Of a stretch of 64,000 nt of DNA, positions 54,992 to 64,000 are shown piece after piece. Source of the stretch: Limnomonas spitsbergensis (Eukaryota; Chlorophyta; Chlorophyceae; Chlamydomonadales); the NCBI GenBank assembly GCA_037349105.1, contig JAYJMM010000037.1, forward strand, positions 1,240,001 to 1,304,000, written 5' to 3'. How positions within the stretch are numbered: position 1 is the stretch's first letter; every line of letters starts with the position of its first letter. A model generated the notes under the pieces. That model saw only the letters and a list, made by a program, of their open reading frames with translations, made no database searches and had not been told where the DNA came from. A program made the position numbers and the translations under genes.

Positions 54992-57900
54992 ATGGCCAGG
55001 CGCAGTGTTCTGCCTCATATTTTGATTTTCGTTCTAGCAATTGGGCTCTGGAGAGGCGTGTTCGCGAAGGAGGTGAGAGGCGCTGGTGGAGCAGAGGAAG
55101 ATCTTACAACTTTCAAAGTCCCGGACTCGTTCCTGACACGCGCTTCGCCAGGTCAACGAACCGGAGGACATCCTGCCAATAAGCGCCTCTGTATCGGGGG
55201 CTCATGCCATCAGGACGGACGATGAAGCTAGCACAGGCCTTCGGCCTGACATGAGGGAGCTGCCCCTTCATGTGGCCAGAGAATCAGACAAAAAGCAGAC
55301 TGCTGGCATCCCACCAGCCTACACTCCTGTGCCTGCCCTTTCGATCCTATTGTATACCACACTCATGGCGCTGGCGTCAGGCCTCGGCGCCGTCCCATTC
55401 TTCATCTTCGGAAGGCTACAGGTAAAACCACTGTTCCATGCAAGACTTGGGAAAACCATCACTGCCTAGTGCAAGGCTCTGGGTAAAGCACTGACCCTTG
55501 CAAGGCTTGAAGGTCTTGGGTCAATTCACTGGCCCATGCAAGGAGTGGGTTGAAACACACTGGTGCATGCAGGGCTTCCGTCAAATAAATGGCCCATGCA
55601 TGGCTCCGGACTAAATGGCTAGCCCATGCAAGCCTTTGCTCAACATCACTGGCCCATGCAAGGAGTGGGTTGAAACACACACACTGGTGCATGCAGGGCT
55701 TCCGTCAAATAAATGGCCCATGCATGGCTCTGGACTAAATGGCTAGCCCATGCAAGACTTTGCTCAACATCACTAGCCCATGCAAGCCTTTGCTCAACAT
55801 CACTGGTCCATGCAAGACTTTGGTCAAATGACAGGCCGATGCAAGGCTTTGGGTACAACCCTTTGACGCATGCAGGGCTTTCGTCAAAATGACTGGCCCA
55901 TGCATGGCTCCGGACTAAATGACTAGCTCATGCAAGCGTTTGGTCAACATCTCTGGCCCATGCAAGGCTTGGGGTGAAACCCACTGGCCTATGCAGGGCT
56001 TCGTTCAAAATGATTAGCCCATGCAAGGCTTTGGGTACAACCCACTGGCCCATGCAAGCCTTTGGTCAAATGACAGGCTTTGGGTTCAACCAATTGGCAC
56101 ATGCAGAGCTTTAGTCAAAATGACTAGCCCATGCATGGCTCCGGCCTCAATAATTAGCCTATGCAAAGCTTTGGGTGAAACCCACTGGCCCATGCAAGGC
56201 TTGTAGTAAAAGCCACAGCCCCATGCAAGGCTTCAGGTCAACATCATTGGCATGTGCAAGGCTTCAGGTCAATATCATTGGCATGTGCAAGGCTTCAGGT
56301 CAAAGCCTCTAGCTCATGCAAAGCCTCGGGTCAAAATATCTGGCCCATGCAAGATCTCATGTCAAATCTCTGGCCCATGCAAGACCTTATGTCAAAATCA
56401 CTGGCCCATGCAAGACCTCATGTCAAATCATCGGCCCATTCAAGACCTCAGGTCAAATGATTGGCCCATGCAAGACCTCAGGTCAAATCATTGGCCCATG
56501 CCAGGCTGCTGGTTACAGCGCTGGCCCATGCAATACCTGGTGTCAACATCACTAGCCCATGCTAGGCCTCAGGTCAAAATCACTGGCCCATGCCAGGCTG
56601 CTGGTTACAGCGCTGGCCCATGCAATACCTGGTGTCAACATCACTGGCCCATGCTAGGCCTCAGGTCAAAATCACTGGCCCATGCCAGGCTGCTGGTTAC
56701 AGCGCTGGCCCATGCAATACCTGGTGTCAACATCACTGGCCCATGCTAGGCCTCAGGTCAAATCACTGGCCCTTGCCAGGCTGCTGGTTACAGCGCTGGC
56801 CCATGCAATACCTGGTGTCAACATCACTGGCCCATGCTAGGCCTCAGGTCAAAATCACTGGCCCATGCCAGGCTGCTGGTTACAGCGCTGGCCCATGCAA
56901 TACCTGGTGTCAACATCACTGGCCCATGCTAGGCCTCAGGTCAAAATCACTGGCCCTTGCCAGGCTGCTGGTTACAGCGCTGGCCCATGCAATACCTGGT
57001 GTCAACATCACTGGCCCATGCTAGGCCTCAGGTCAAAATCACTGGCCCATGCCAGGCTGCTGGTTACAGCGCTGGCCCATGCAATACCTGGTGTCAACAT
57101 CACTGGCCCATGCTAGGCCTCAGGTCAAAATCACTGGCCCTTGCCAGGCTGCTGGTTACAGCGCTGGCCCATGCAATACCTGGTGTCAACATCACTGGCC
57201 CATGCTAGGCCTCAGGTCAAAATCACTGGCCCATGCCAGGCTGCTGGTTACAGCGCTGGCCCATGCAATACCTGGTGTCAACATCACTGGCCCATGCTAG
57301 GCCTCAGGTCAAAATCACTGGCCCATGCCAGGCTGCTGGTTACAGTGCTGGCCCATGCAATACCTGGTGTCAACATCACTGGCCCATGCTAGGCCTCAGG
57401 TCAAAATCACTGGCCCATGCCAGGCTGCTGGTTACAGCGCTGGCCCATGCAATACCTGGTGTCAACATCACTGGCCCATGCTAGGCCTCAGGTCAAATCA
57501 CTGGCCCTTGCCAGGCTGCTGGTTACAGCGCTGGCCCATGCAATACCTGGTGTCAACATCACTGGCCCATGCTAGGCCTCAGGTCAAATCACTGGCCCTT
57601 GCCAGGCTGCTGGTTACAGCGCTGGCCCATGCGAGGCCTCAGGCCACTGGCCATGCATGGCTTGGGGTAAAGAAAAAACATGAAAAAATAAGGTTCGGGG
57701 TAAGAAAACATTGCCCGTTCAAGACTTCAGGGAAAACAACTTGCCCTTGCGAGACGTTTGGTTATAATGTACTGGCCCACGGAAGACTTCCGGTGAAACT
57801 CACTGGCCACGCTAGGCTTTGGATTTGAAACCAATGGTCTATGAGGGCCTCAGGGCCCCCAGTCATGAGAGGCTCAGCCACGACTCCCAAGAGCAGGGCC

Positions 57901-60900
57901 AGCTTTTTATCTGATCTGCCACGGCCACATGGCATCTTCAGGTCGTGTTATTTATTTGTTTTGTACAGGCCAAACAGTGGGCTGGTATGTGTTGGTTAAT
58001 GCGTGGACGTCAGAGCGGGCAGCTCTCGCCCACCTTCCTCCCCTCAGCACAACTGAGCAGGCATATTGATGTGACTTCTTACGCCCCCTTCCCTTCTTCC
58101 CTCAGCTTAGGGTTCCCCCTACACCCTAAACTAGGCTTAACCCTAAACCCCTCCCCTCCATCCCTTCAGCAATACTGGGCAGGCATAGCCAACGCTGTCG
58201 CGGTCGGTGTGATGATGAGCGCGTCGTTTGACCTGCTACACGAGGGCGCGCCGTACAGCCCTCTGCTGACCATCGCAGGAATGATCATCGGGGCACTCTT
58301 CATTAAAGCCAGCCAGGATTACTTGTCAAAGGTAAGTCACAGGCGTGATTATCGGGGGACTGCTCATCATGGCTAACCAGGACTACTTGTCAAAGGTAAG
58401 TTGCAGGCATGATTATCGGGGGACTGCTCATGGCACTGCTCGTGGCTAACCAGGACTACTGGTTTTAGGGGTAAGCATTTCCCCCACAATTTGTTGATAC
58501 CTGGTATAATAAGAGAGGGGGTGGCGTATAATTGAATACGATCGAACGGTTGGCTTACTTGATCCACTCCTCATGATGCATGCCTGTCCTCTTTTCTTGT
58601 TTAGCCCACCCTGTAATTTAATTGAGCTCTGCATGATTGTGCGCCCAACCTGTCATATAATTTAACTCAACATAAGAGTGTGTTGCATGCTGCTGCTGCT
58701 GCAGTTTGAGGACGCCACGTTTGAAGATCTGCAGGGAGCGGATGCGCGCAAGGCCATGTTGATCGTGACCGTGATGGCCGCACATGCGTTTGGAGAGGGC
58801 TCCGGCGTCGGGGTGTCCTTCAGCGGCCAGAGAGGCTGGGCGCAGGTGGGCAATTAAATTATTAAAAATATAAAATTTTAAATGATTGAGATGTACAAAC
58901 CTGCAGCATCATCCCTCGACCCACATGCCCAAAACCTTCATCCTGAACCCTCAACCGCAAAGCCCTCATCTGAATCCTCGACCCTCAACCCCAAACCCTT
59001 GAGTGTCCACCAGGGTGCCTATATCTATACCCAATGAAACCACTGTCCAATAGCCACCGGGATTCGCCTCCTGTCTAGTGTCCACTTTTGATGGGATTGC
59101 AGTAAGTGTGAAGCTGGCCGCCCAACCCTTGAAACTCTGAGACACTAACACAAAAAAACAGCCCGGGTGCGCTTGGGGCCCTCGTCTTCAGCTGAGAAAA
59201 GGCGAGCAGGAGTATTCAATAAATATGTATACGTCCTTAGGTGTGGATTACTGGTAAGGGATCCACACAAGTGTTGTGTCCATGTGCGCCAAGCAGCAGG
59301 GGCCATCTCAGGTACCTGAAGTATCGGATGGAACAGGTTAAAGGCTAAGAGTCTAGCTTAAGCAGCTTAAAGCAATGCCTGTTGTTGAGGGGCTCAGGGT
59401 CAAGCTCGGCAGCTTGAAGTGGCGGATAGTATGGGTTAAGGGATTGGGGTCCAACTCAAGCCTGCTTAAAGTAGTGAGTGTTTCGAGGTTTGGGGCCAAG
59501 GGACTAGCTCAGCAGCCTGAACCAGCAGATGCCGAGTTCCCCCTCTAGATCCAGAGGCGATCAAGTGATCGGCTGCGAGCTCACACCGGGGGGGGGGGGT
59601 CTCGTGCCACGAGTCTTGGGCCTTGCTCTCCTGGGTCTAGGCTCCCCTCGTGGATACGACATGGATACGCCTTTGAAATGCAGTTTGGCTGTACTGCACC
59701 TGCGCTTGGCTGTACTGCACCAGCTTGGCAGTACTGCACATAATCTTGCCGGTACTGCACCTGAGCTTGGCTATACTGCACATGAGCTTGGCTGTACTAC
59801 ACCTGAGCTTCATACTGCACCTGAGCTTGGCTGTACTACACCTGAGCTTCATACTGCACTTGAGCTTGGCTGTACTACACCTGAGCTTCATACTGCACCT
59901 GAGCTTGGCTGTACTACACCTGAGCTTCGTACCACACCTGAGCTTGGCTGTGCTGTATCCTAGCTTGGTGTACTACATCTGAGCTTGGCTGTACTACACC
60001 TCAGCTTCATACTGCACCTGAGCTAGATTGTACTACACCTGAGCTTCGTACCACACCTGAGCTTGGCTGTGCTGTATCCTAGCTTGGTATACTACACCTG
60101 AGCTTTGTACTGCACCTGAGCTTGGCTGTACTGCCCCTGTGCTTTGTACTGCACCTGAGCTTGGCTGTACTGCATCTTAGCTTCGATGTACTGCCTATGA
60201 GTCCTAAATTGCTTTTGATCCGCCTGAACAGCCTCTCTCTCAGGGCCTGCTCATGTCCATCACCATCGACATCCAAACCATTCCGGAGGGCATGGCTGTA
60301 CTCCACCTGATTATGACTGTACTGTCTGTGAGCCACCTGTTATACCTCGTCCTCAGGGCCTGCTCGTGACCATAGCAATCGGCGTGCACAACATTCCCGA
60401 GGGCATGGCCGTCGCAGGAGTGATGATGGCGAAAGGCAGTACGCCCCGCAAGGCTCTGTACTGGACCCTGGTGTGTTCCTTCCCTCAGGTGAGATCCTCT
60501 GTTGGATCTGGATCTGCTTGATCTGGATCTAGATTCTGGTTTGTTCCCCCCCTGAGGTGAGATTCTCTGCTTTGTCTGGATCCGCTTTACCTGAATCCAG
60601 ATGCTGGTGTGCTTGCTCCCTCAAATTAGATTTGCTGCTTGATCCAGATCCACTTGATCTAGATCCAGACGCTGGTCTTCTCGTATCCTCATGTGAAGTT
60701 CACCACTAAACCTGGATCCGCTTGATCTAGATCAAGATGCTGGTCTTCTCGTATCCTCATGTGAAGTTCACCATTAAACCTGGATCTGTTTGATCTAGAT
60801 CAAGACGCTGGTCTGCTCGTATCCTCATTTGAAGTTCACCACTTTAGCTGGATCCGCTTGATGTAGATCCAGACGCAGGCCTTCTCGTTCCCTGATGTGA

Positions 60901-63900
60901 GATTGACGCCTCTACTACTGTATCCTCTTCACCTGGATCCAGATGCTGGTCTGCCCTTCAACACAAACCTTCAATTGTCTATTACATTTATGTGAGAGTG
61001 TACACCTCTCTTTGGCATACATCTGAAACCGTGGTAGCCAATGAAGCAGTCATGAAGATTCCTTCAACCGATTTCTCCCCCTACCCGCCCGCCTGCCGGA
61101 CCGCAGGCTATTGTTGCCCGGCCATCATACCAGCTCATGGAAACCCTACACTGCAGGCTATTGTTGCCCTACCAGCATACCTGTTCATTAAACCTTAAAC
61201 CGCAGGCTATTGTTGCACTGCCATCTTACCTGTTCGTTGAAGCGTTCTCGGCGCTGCTTCCCCTGGCGCTCGGCTTTGCTGCCGGCTGCATGGTATGGAT
61301 TGCGTTTGCGGAGCTGCTGCCCGACGCACTGGAGGCTGCGGATCATGGGCACGTGGCGACGGCAGCGACCTTCTCGGCAGCCTGGTGAGAGCGCCCGGGA
61401 TGCTGAATCGGTGATGAGGGTTTGAAATGAAGTGAACAATGAGATGTAACCTGTGACCCCTAAATCCTCATGACCATGTGGCGATTGCGGCCACCTTCGC
61501 GGCAGCCTGGTGGGAGAGCTCGGGATGCTGAATCGGCGTTGAGGGTTTGAATTCTCAAATTTGAATTCTCAATTTCAAATAATTATTTGTCCACTCAACT
61601 TCCCAAGTTGAGTGGACAAATACATATTTTTGAAAGTAGCCCCTGAACCTGTACCCTCAAGGCCTCGTGGCCACTGCGGCCGAAGCTTCTGCAGCCTGTT
61701 GAGGACATAGGATGCACAGGAAGGGTCTAGGGTTCAGGGTGCTGCCTTTCCAGCTGCTCCCAGGGTCTAGGGTTTTGGGTGCTGCCTTCTCAGCTCAGCC
61801 CATCTGGGTCTAGGGTCTAGGGCCAGGGGTGTTGCCTTTCCAACAGTGTCCTCAGTCCTCAGCTTTGCCGATCCTGCATGCCCCACCACTCCTGGGCAGT
61901 GCACACTTCTGGAGCCTCTCCAGCTCTGATCACTCTCCACAGACATTCCCATGGGATCAATGCGATCCGGCTGTACTGCCTGCGGTACACCATCATAATC
62001 AATGCATGACTGCTGCTGCCGGCAGCACGTTTTGCTTTCCTATTCAGGGGCGCTGTCCAACTAAGGCAACGGCCACACACTTTAGTCTTCAGAAACATGC
62101 TCTCATGTTTAGACAAATGTTCTCATATTCAAACACGCTGTCTAGATATACAGTCGCGTATCTATATATGTCGTTGGGATAGTGTTTTGTGCTCCCCCAT
62201 GAGAGCCCCCGCCCAACTGATGTGTGCTGGCTGGAAGGCTCTGAGAGACCCCCCCCCTGATGTGTAGTGACCGGCTTACAACCGCATATCTCAGTACTGC
62301 CGAGATTGTGTTTTTATTCCCCCCCTCATGATTAGATAATAATTGCATATCTCGATACCGATTGTATGATGTTTGTTGCCCCCTGAGATCCCCCCTCCTG
62401 ATGTTTGCAGGCTGCAAGGCATGTCCATGATGATCGCGACGCTGGAGGAGCCGGGCGGCTCACTGACCTCTCCCTTCCAGGTGAGATCTAATACCTTCCA
62501 GGTGAGATCTAATACCTTCCAGGTGAGATCTAATACCTTCCTGGGGAGATCTAATACTAATACCTTCCAGGTGAGATCTAATACCTTCCAGGTGAGATCT
62601 AATACCTTCCTGGGGAGATCTAATACCTTCCAGGTGAGATCTAATACCTTCCTGGTGAGATCTTATACCTTCAGGTGATACTATGATATCTATTACCTTT
62701 CAGGTGAGAATTATTGCCTTAAGATGAGGTAAACTACCTTGTAGGTGAGATCTACTACCTTGCAGGTAAGATCTAATTCCTTCAGGTGAGATATATTGCC
62801 TTTAAATGAGATATATTACCTTCAGATGAGATCTATTACCTTCCAGGTGAGATATATGACCTTAAGATGAGATATAATACCTTCAGGTGAGATCTATTAC
62901 GTCCAGGTGGTATCCATTACCTTTAGATGAGATATATTACCTTTTAGGTGAGATCTATAACTTCATGTGAGATCTATCACCTTAAAAGATGAGATCTATC
63001 ACCCATTAGGTGAGATATATTCAGCTGCTAAGCTGCTGTAGAGCTTTGTACTGCTCGACCCTGCAGCCTGCAGGCCAAGTCGATAACACTCGACTCATGA
63101 GGCCAGATCAATTTAAGCACCCTTAAGCCTCACATCCTCACGATGGCCTCCTGAAGCAATGCAGCGGCTGGCGGCTGCTTATCAAACCCCTGGCAAGCTC
63201 CCCAGAAATACAGTTTCTACGCACTTAACCCTAACCCATACCGCAGGCATTGCACAGGCGCTTGCCCACCTACTGAGTTCTTGGGCCCAGCAAAAGCACC
63301 CATTGCCCACCCTGGAGTCTTAACCCTAAACCCTAAACTAGGCCCATGAACCCTGAACCCTTACCCTGAAGCCATCCTCCCCCCAATGATGCACGTTTCA
63401 TATTTTGGTATTAATTAGTATTCACCCAGGCAAGAGAAAGTGTGAGAATTTGTGGACACGTGTGAAGGTGTGTGGGGAGAGGGCCGTCCCTAAAGCCCCC
63501 TAACCCTAAACCCTATGTCCTGTCGCCCCTAGTTGATAGCTGCTGACTGTGTGCCCTCCTGGTCCGCAGGCAGTTCCGGCGGCTCTGGCCGGCCACCTGA
63601 TGGCATTGCTGCCGGCGCTGCTGGCGCCTTGCGTGGTGGCGGCAGCTTCCACGCAGCTGCTCCCCTCCGTGCCCGTCTCGCTGGGGGCCGCCGCCGGCGC
63701 AATGGGGTGGTCCGCTGCTTCCTCGCTGCTGGGCGCGGCATTCTGGGCGCCGGGGCTGCTGCGCCCGGGGCCTTTGTTGACGGCGGTGTATGCGGCTGCT
63801 GGCGCGGGGCTGGCCTCGCTGCTATGGGCGGCGGCGTTGGGGTCCCCAGGGGAGCCGGAGAAGGGCGAGGGGGAGGGGGGAGAAAAGGAGAGGGGCGGGG

Positions 63901-63914
63901 ATTGGCTGGGGCAG
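54992..63914 (+). CDS. ZIP-family metal transporter, 3' end outside window
   Basis: Exons: 54992-55072, 55152-55421, 58170-58331, 58705-58845, 60357-60488, 61206-61384, 62411-62480, 63570-63914; about 460 aa so far. The ATG starts a signal peptide (MARRSVLPHILIFVLAIGLW). TM segments follow: LYTTLMALASGLGAVPFFIF, a TM pair around SFDLLHEGA, then VMAAHAFGEGSG (H about 198), GVHNIPEGMAV (HNIPEG about 229) and VWIAFAELLPDAL. The HxxGEG and HNxPEG motifs form the metal site in ZIP (Zn/Fe) transporters. Order and spacing match plant At3g08650-type ZIPs. It likely moves Zn or a related divalent metal into the cytosol; membrane unknown. The last exon is Ala/Leu-rich with a Glu/Gly-rich loop and ends at CAG/GTGAGA, so at least one more exon is expected. 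Confidence 0.88.
55440..56504 (+). repeat. diverged ~30-bp array seeded by the ZIP exon 2 donor
   Basis: Units resembling CATGCAAGGCTTNNGGTCAA then CACTGGCC match the exon 2 junction AAGGCTACAG/GTAAAACCAC and the following TGTTCCATGCA. Divergence is highest next to the exon. Confidence 0.85.
56505..57640 (+). repeat. 92-bp higher-order repeat, about 12 copies
   Basis: Each 92-bp unit contains three ~30-bp subunits: CCATGCTAGGCCTCAGGTCA, CCATGCCAGGCTGCTGGTTA and CCATGCAATACCTGGTGTCA. Copies are nearly identical, with CCATGCC/CCTTGCC variants. ORFs here are artefacts. Confidence 0.95.
58332..58450 (+). repeat. echo of the ZIP exon 3 end and donor
   Basis: The exon end AACC/AGCCAGGATTACTTGTCA and AAG/GTAAGT is repeated about 66 bp later as AACCAGGACTACTTGTCAAA then GGTAAGT. 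A third, decayed copy follows (AACCAGGACTACTGG). The duplicated block includes ATGATTATCGGGG from inside the exon. Confidence 0.92.
59660..60200. repeat. ~20-bp array GGCTGTACTGCACCTGAGCTT
   Basis: Around 25 units of CTTGGCTGTACTGCACCTGA and variants lie in ZIP intron 4. The unit resembles GGCTGTACTCCACCTGATT in the decoy exon at 60295. Confidence 0.9.
60238..60350 (+). pseudogene. decayed duplicate of the ZIP HNxPEG exon
   Basis: TCTCAG/GGCCTGCTCATG then ATCACCATCGACATCCAAAC and CATTCCGGAGGGCATGGC parallels the true exon at 60357, but HNIPEG is changed to QTIPEG and the frame decays. It has an acceptor but lacks the metal-binding His. Confidence 0.85.
60489..60930 (+). repeat. ~62-bp array seeded by the ZIP exon 5 donor
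   Basis: The edge CTGGTGTGTTCCTTCCCTCAG/GTGAGATCC recurs as CTGGTTTGTTCCCCCCCTGA/GGTGAGATTC, CTGGTGTGCTTGCTCCCTCA, and later CTGGTCTTCTCGTATCCTCA/TGTGAAGTT. The units are separated by GGATCCGCTTGATCTAGATC. Confidence 0.9.
61100..61205 (+). repeat. two upstream copies of the ZIP exon 6 acceptor and exon start
   Basis: GCAGGCTATTGTTGCCCGGC, GCAGGCTATTGTTGCCCTAC and the true GCAGGCTATTGTTGCACTGC are spaced about 50 bp apart. Each continues with CATACC/CTTACC and TGTTCRTT. Confidence 0.92.
61465..61720 (+). repeat. echoes of the ZIP exon 6 end and donor
   Basis: The exon end GCGACCTTCTCGGCAGCCTG/GTGAGAG with GGGATGCTGAATCGG recurs as GCCACCTTCGCGGCAGCCTG/GTGGGAG, GGGATGCTGAATCGG. A third, weaker copy is CCGAAGCTTCTGCAGCCTG. 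A short palindrome (CCACTCAACTT/AAGTTGAGTGG) lies at about 61590. Confidence 0.9.
62481..63020 (+). repeat. ~20-bp array seeded by the ZIP exon 7 donor
   Basis: The edge CCCTTCCAG/GTGAGATC is followed by more than 20 units of TACCTTCCAGGTGAGATCTA. These are near-perfect next to the exon and decay downstream (CCTTTAGGTGAGATATA). Each early unit keeps exon bases and a functional-looking donor. Confidence 0.95.
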
Positions 63915-64000
63915 GTGAGAGCGGGAGGGGGGGATTTGCCGGCATGCTATAGACTGGCAGGGCGTCCCACAGCAAGATGTCAAACTGGCTGGGCATCCCA

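Noticed and set aside
56252..57828. Tandem ORFs with HWPMLGLRSK units
   Set aside because: They are translations of the 92-bp higher-order repeat in ZIP intron 2.

Overview
The window is nuclear DNA from a eukaryotic green alga (or a close relative). The evidence is spliceosomal introns with conserved phases, an RSZ-type SR splicing factor, a nuclear Ycf45/SPD1-like plastid ATPase, a plastid fibrillin (PAP) domain, a plant-type ZIP transporter resembling Arabidopsis At3g08650, and many TTTAGGG/CCCTAAA motifs. A large, repeat-rich prasinophyte or chlorophyte genome (something like Cymbomonas) would fit, but I cannot name the species. Nothing looks bacterial or viral.

Layout: 167-1797 (+) 3' exons of an RSZ-type SR protein. 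1.8-10.1 kb: intergenic sequence with a tRNA-derived SINE, remains of a retroelement ORF1-like gene, a degenerate LINE 3' end with RNase H, a foldback element and a 31-bp minisatellite. 10116-15854 (-) Ycf45/SPD1-like P-loop ATPase in nine exons. 15.9-18.4 kb: spacer with dispersed modules. 18699-30369 (+) GT61-like glycosyltransferase in eleven exons. 30.4-32.4 kb: convergent spacer. 32393-48548 (-) a very long fibrillin-domain gene in about seventeen exons, with an intron-containing tRNA-Gly(GCC) inside one of its introns. 48.5-52.9 kb: spacer. 52947-54701 (-) chromodomain-like gene (terminal exon clear, first exon tentative). 54992-63914+ (+) ZIP-family metal transporter, running off the right edge.

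Exon models were built by hand by matching GT/GC-AG sites with codon phase. The Ycf45, GT61 and fibrillin models each sum to a multiple of three with a terminal stop; the ZIP model stays in frame to the window edge. Most long ORFs in the window are not genes: they are stop-free translations of minisatellites.

The most striking signal is not a gene. In the GT61, fibrillin and ZIP genes, most introns start or end with tandem copies of the neighbouring exon edge, including its splice site. These range from one extra copy to arrays of more than 2 kb. I call them exon-edge echoes. Several GC-AG introns are also required by codon phase and family conservation. The genes show no operon-like relation; three act in or are predicted for plastids or membranes, but no joint pathway is evident.
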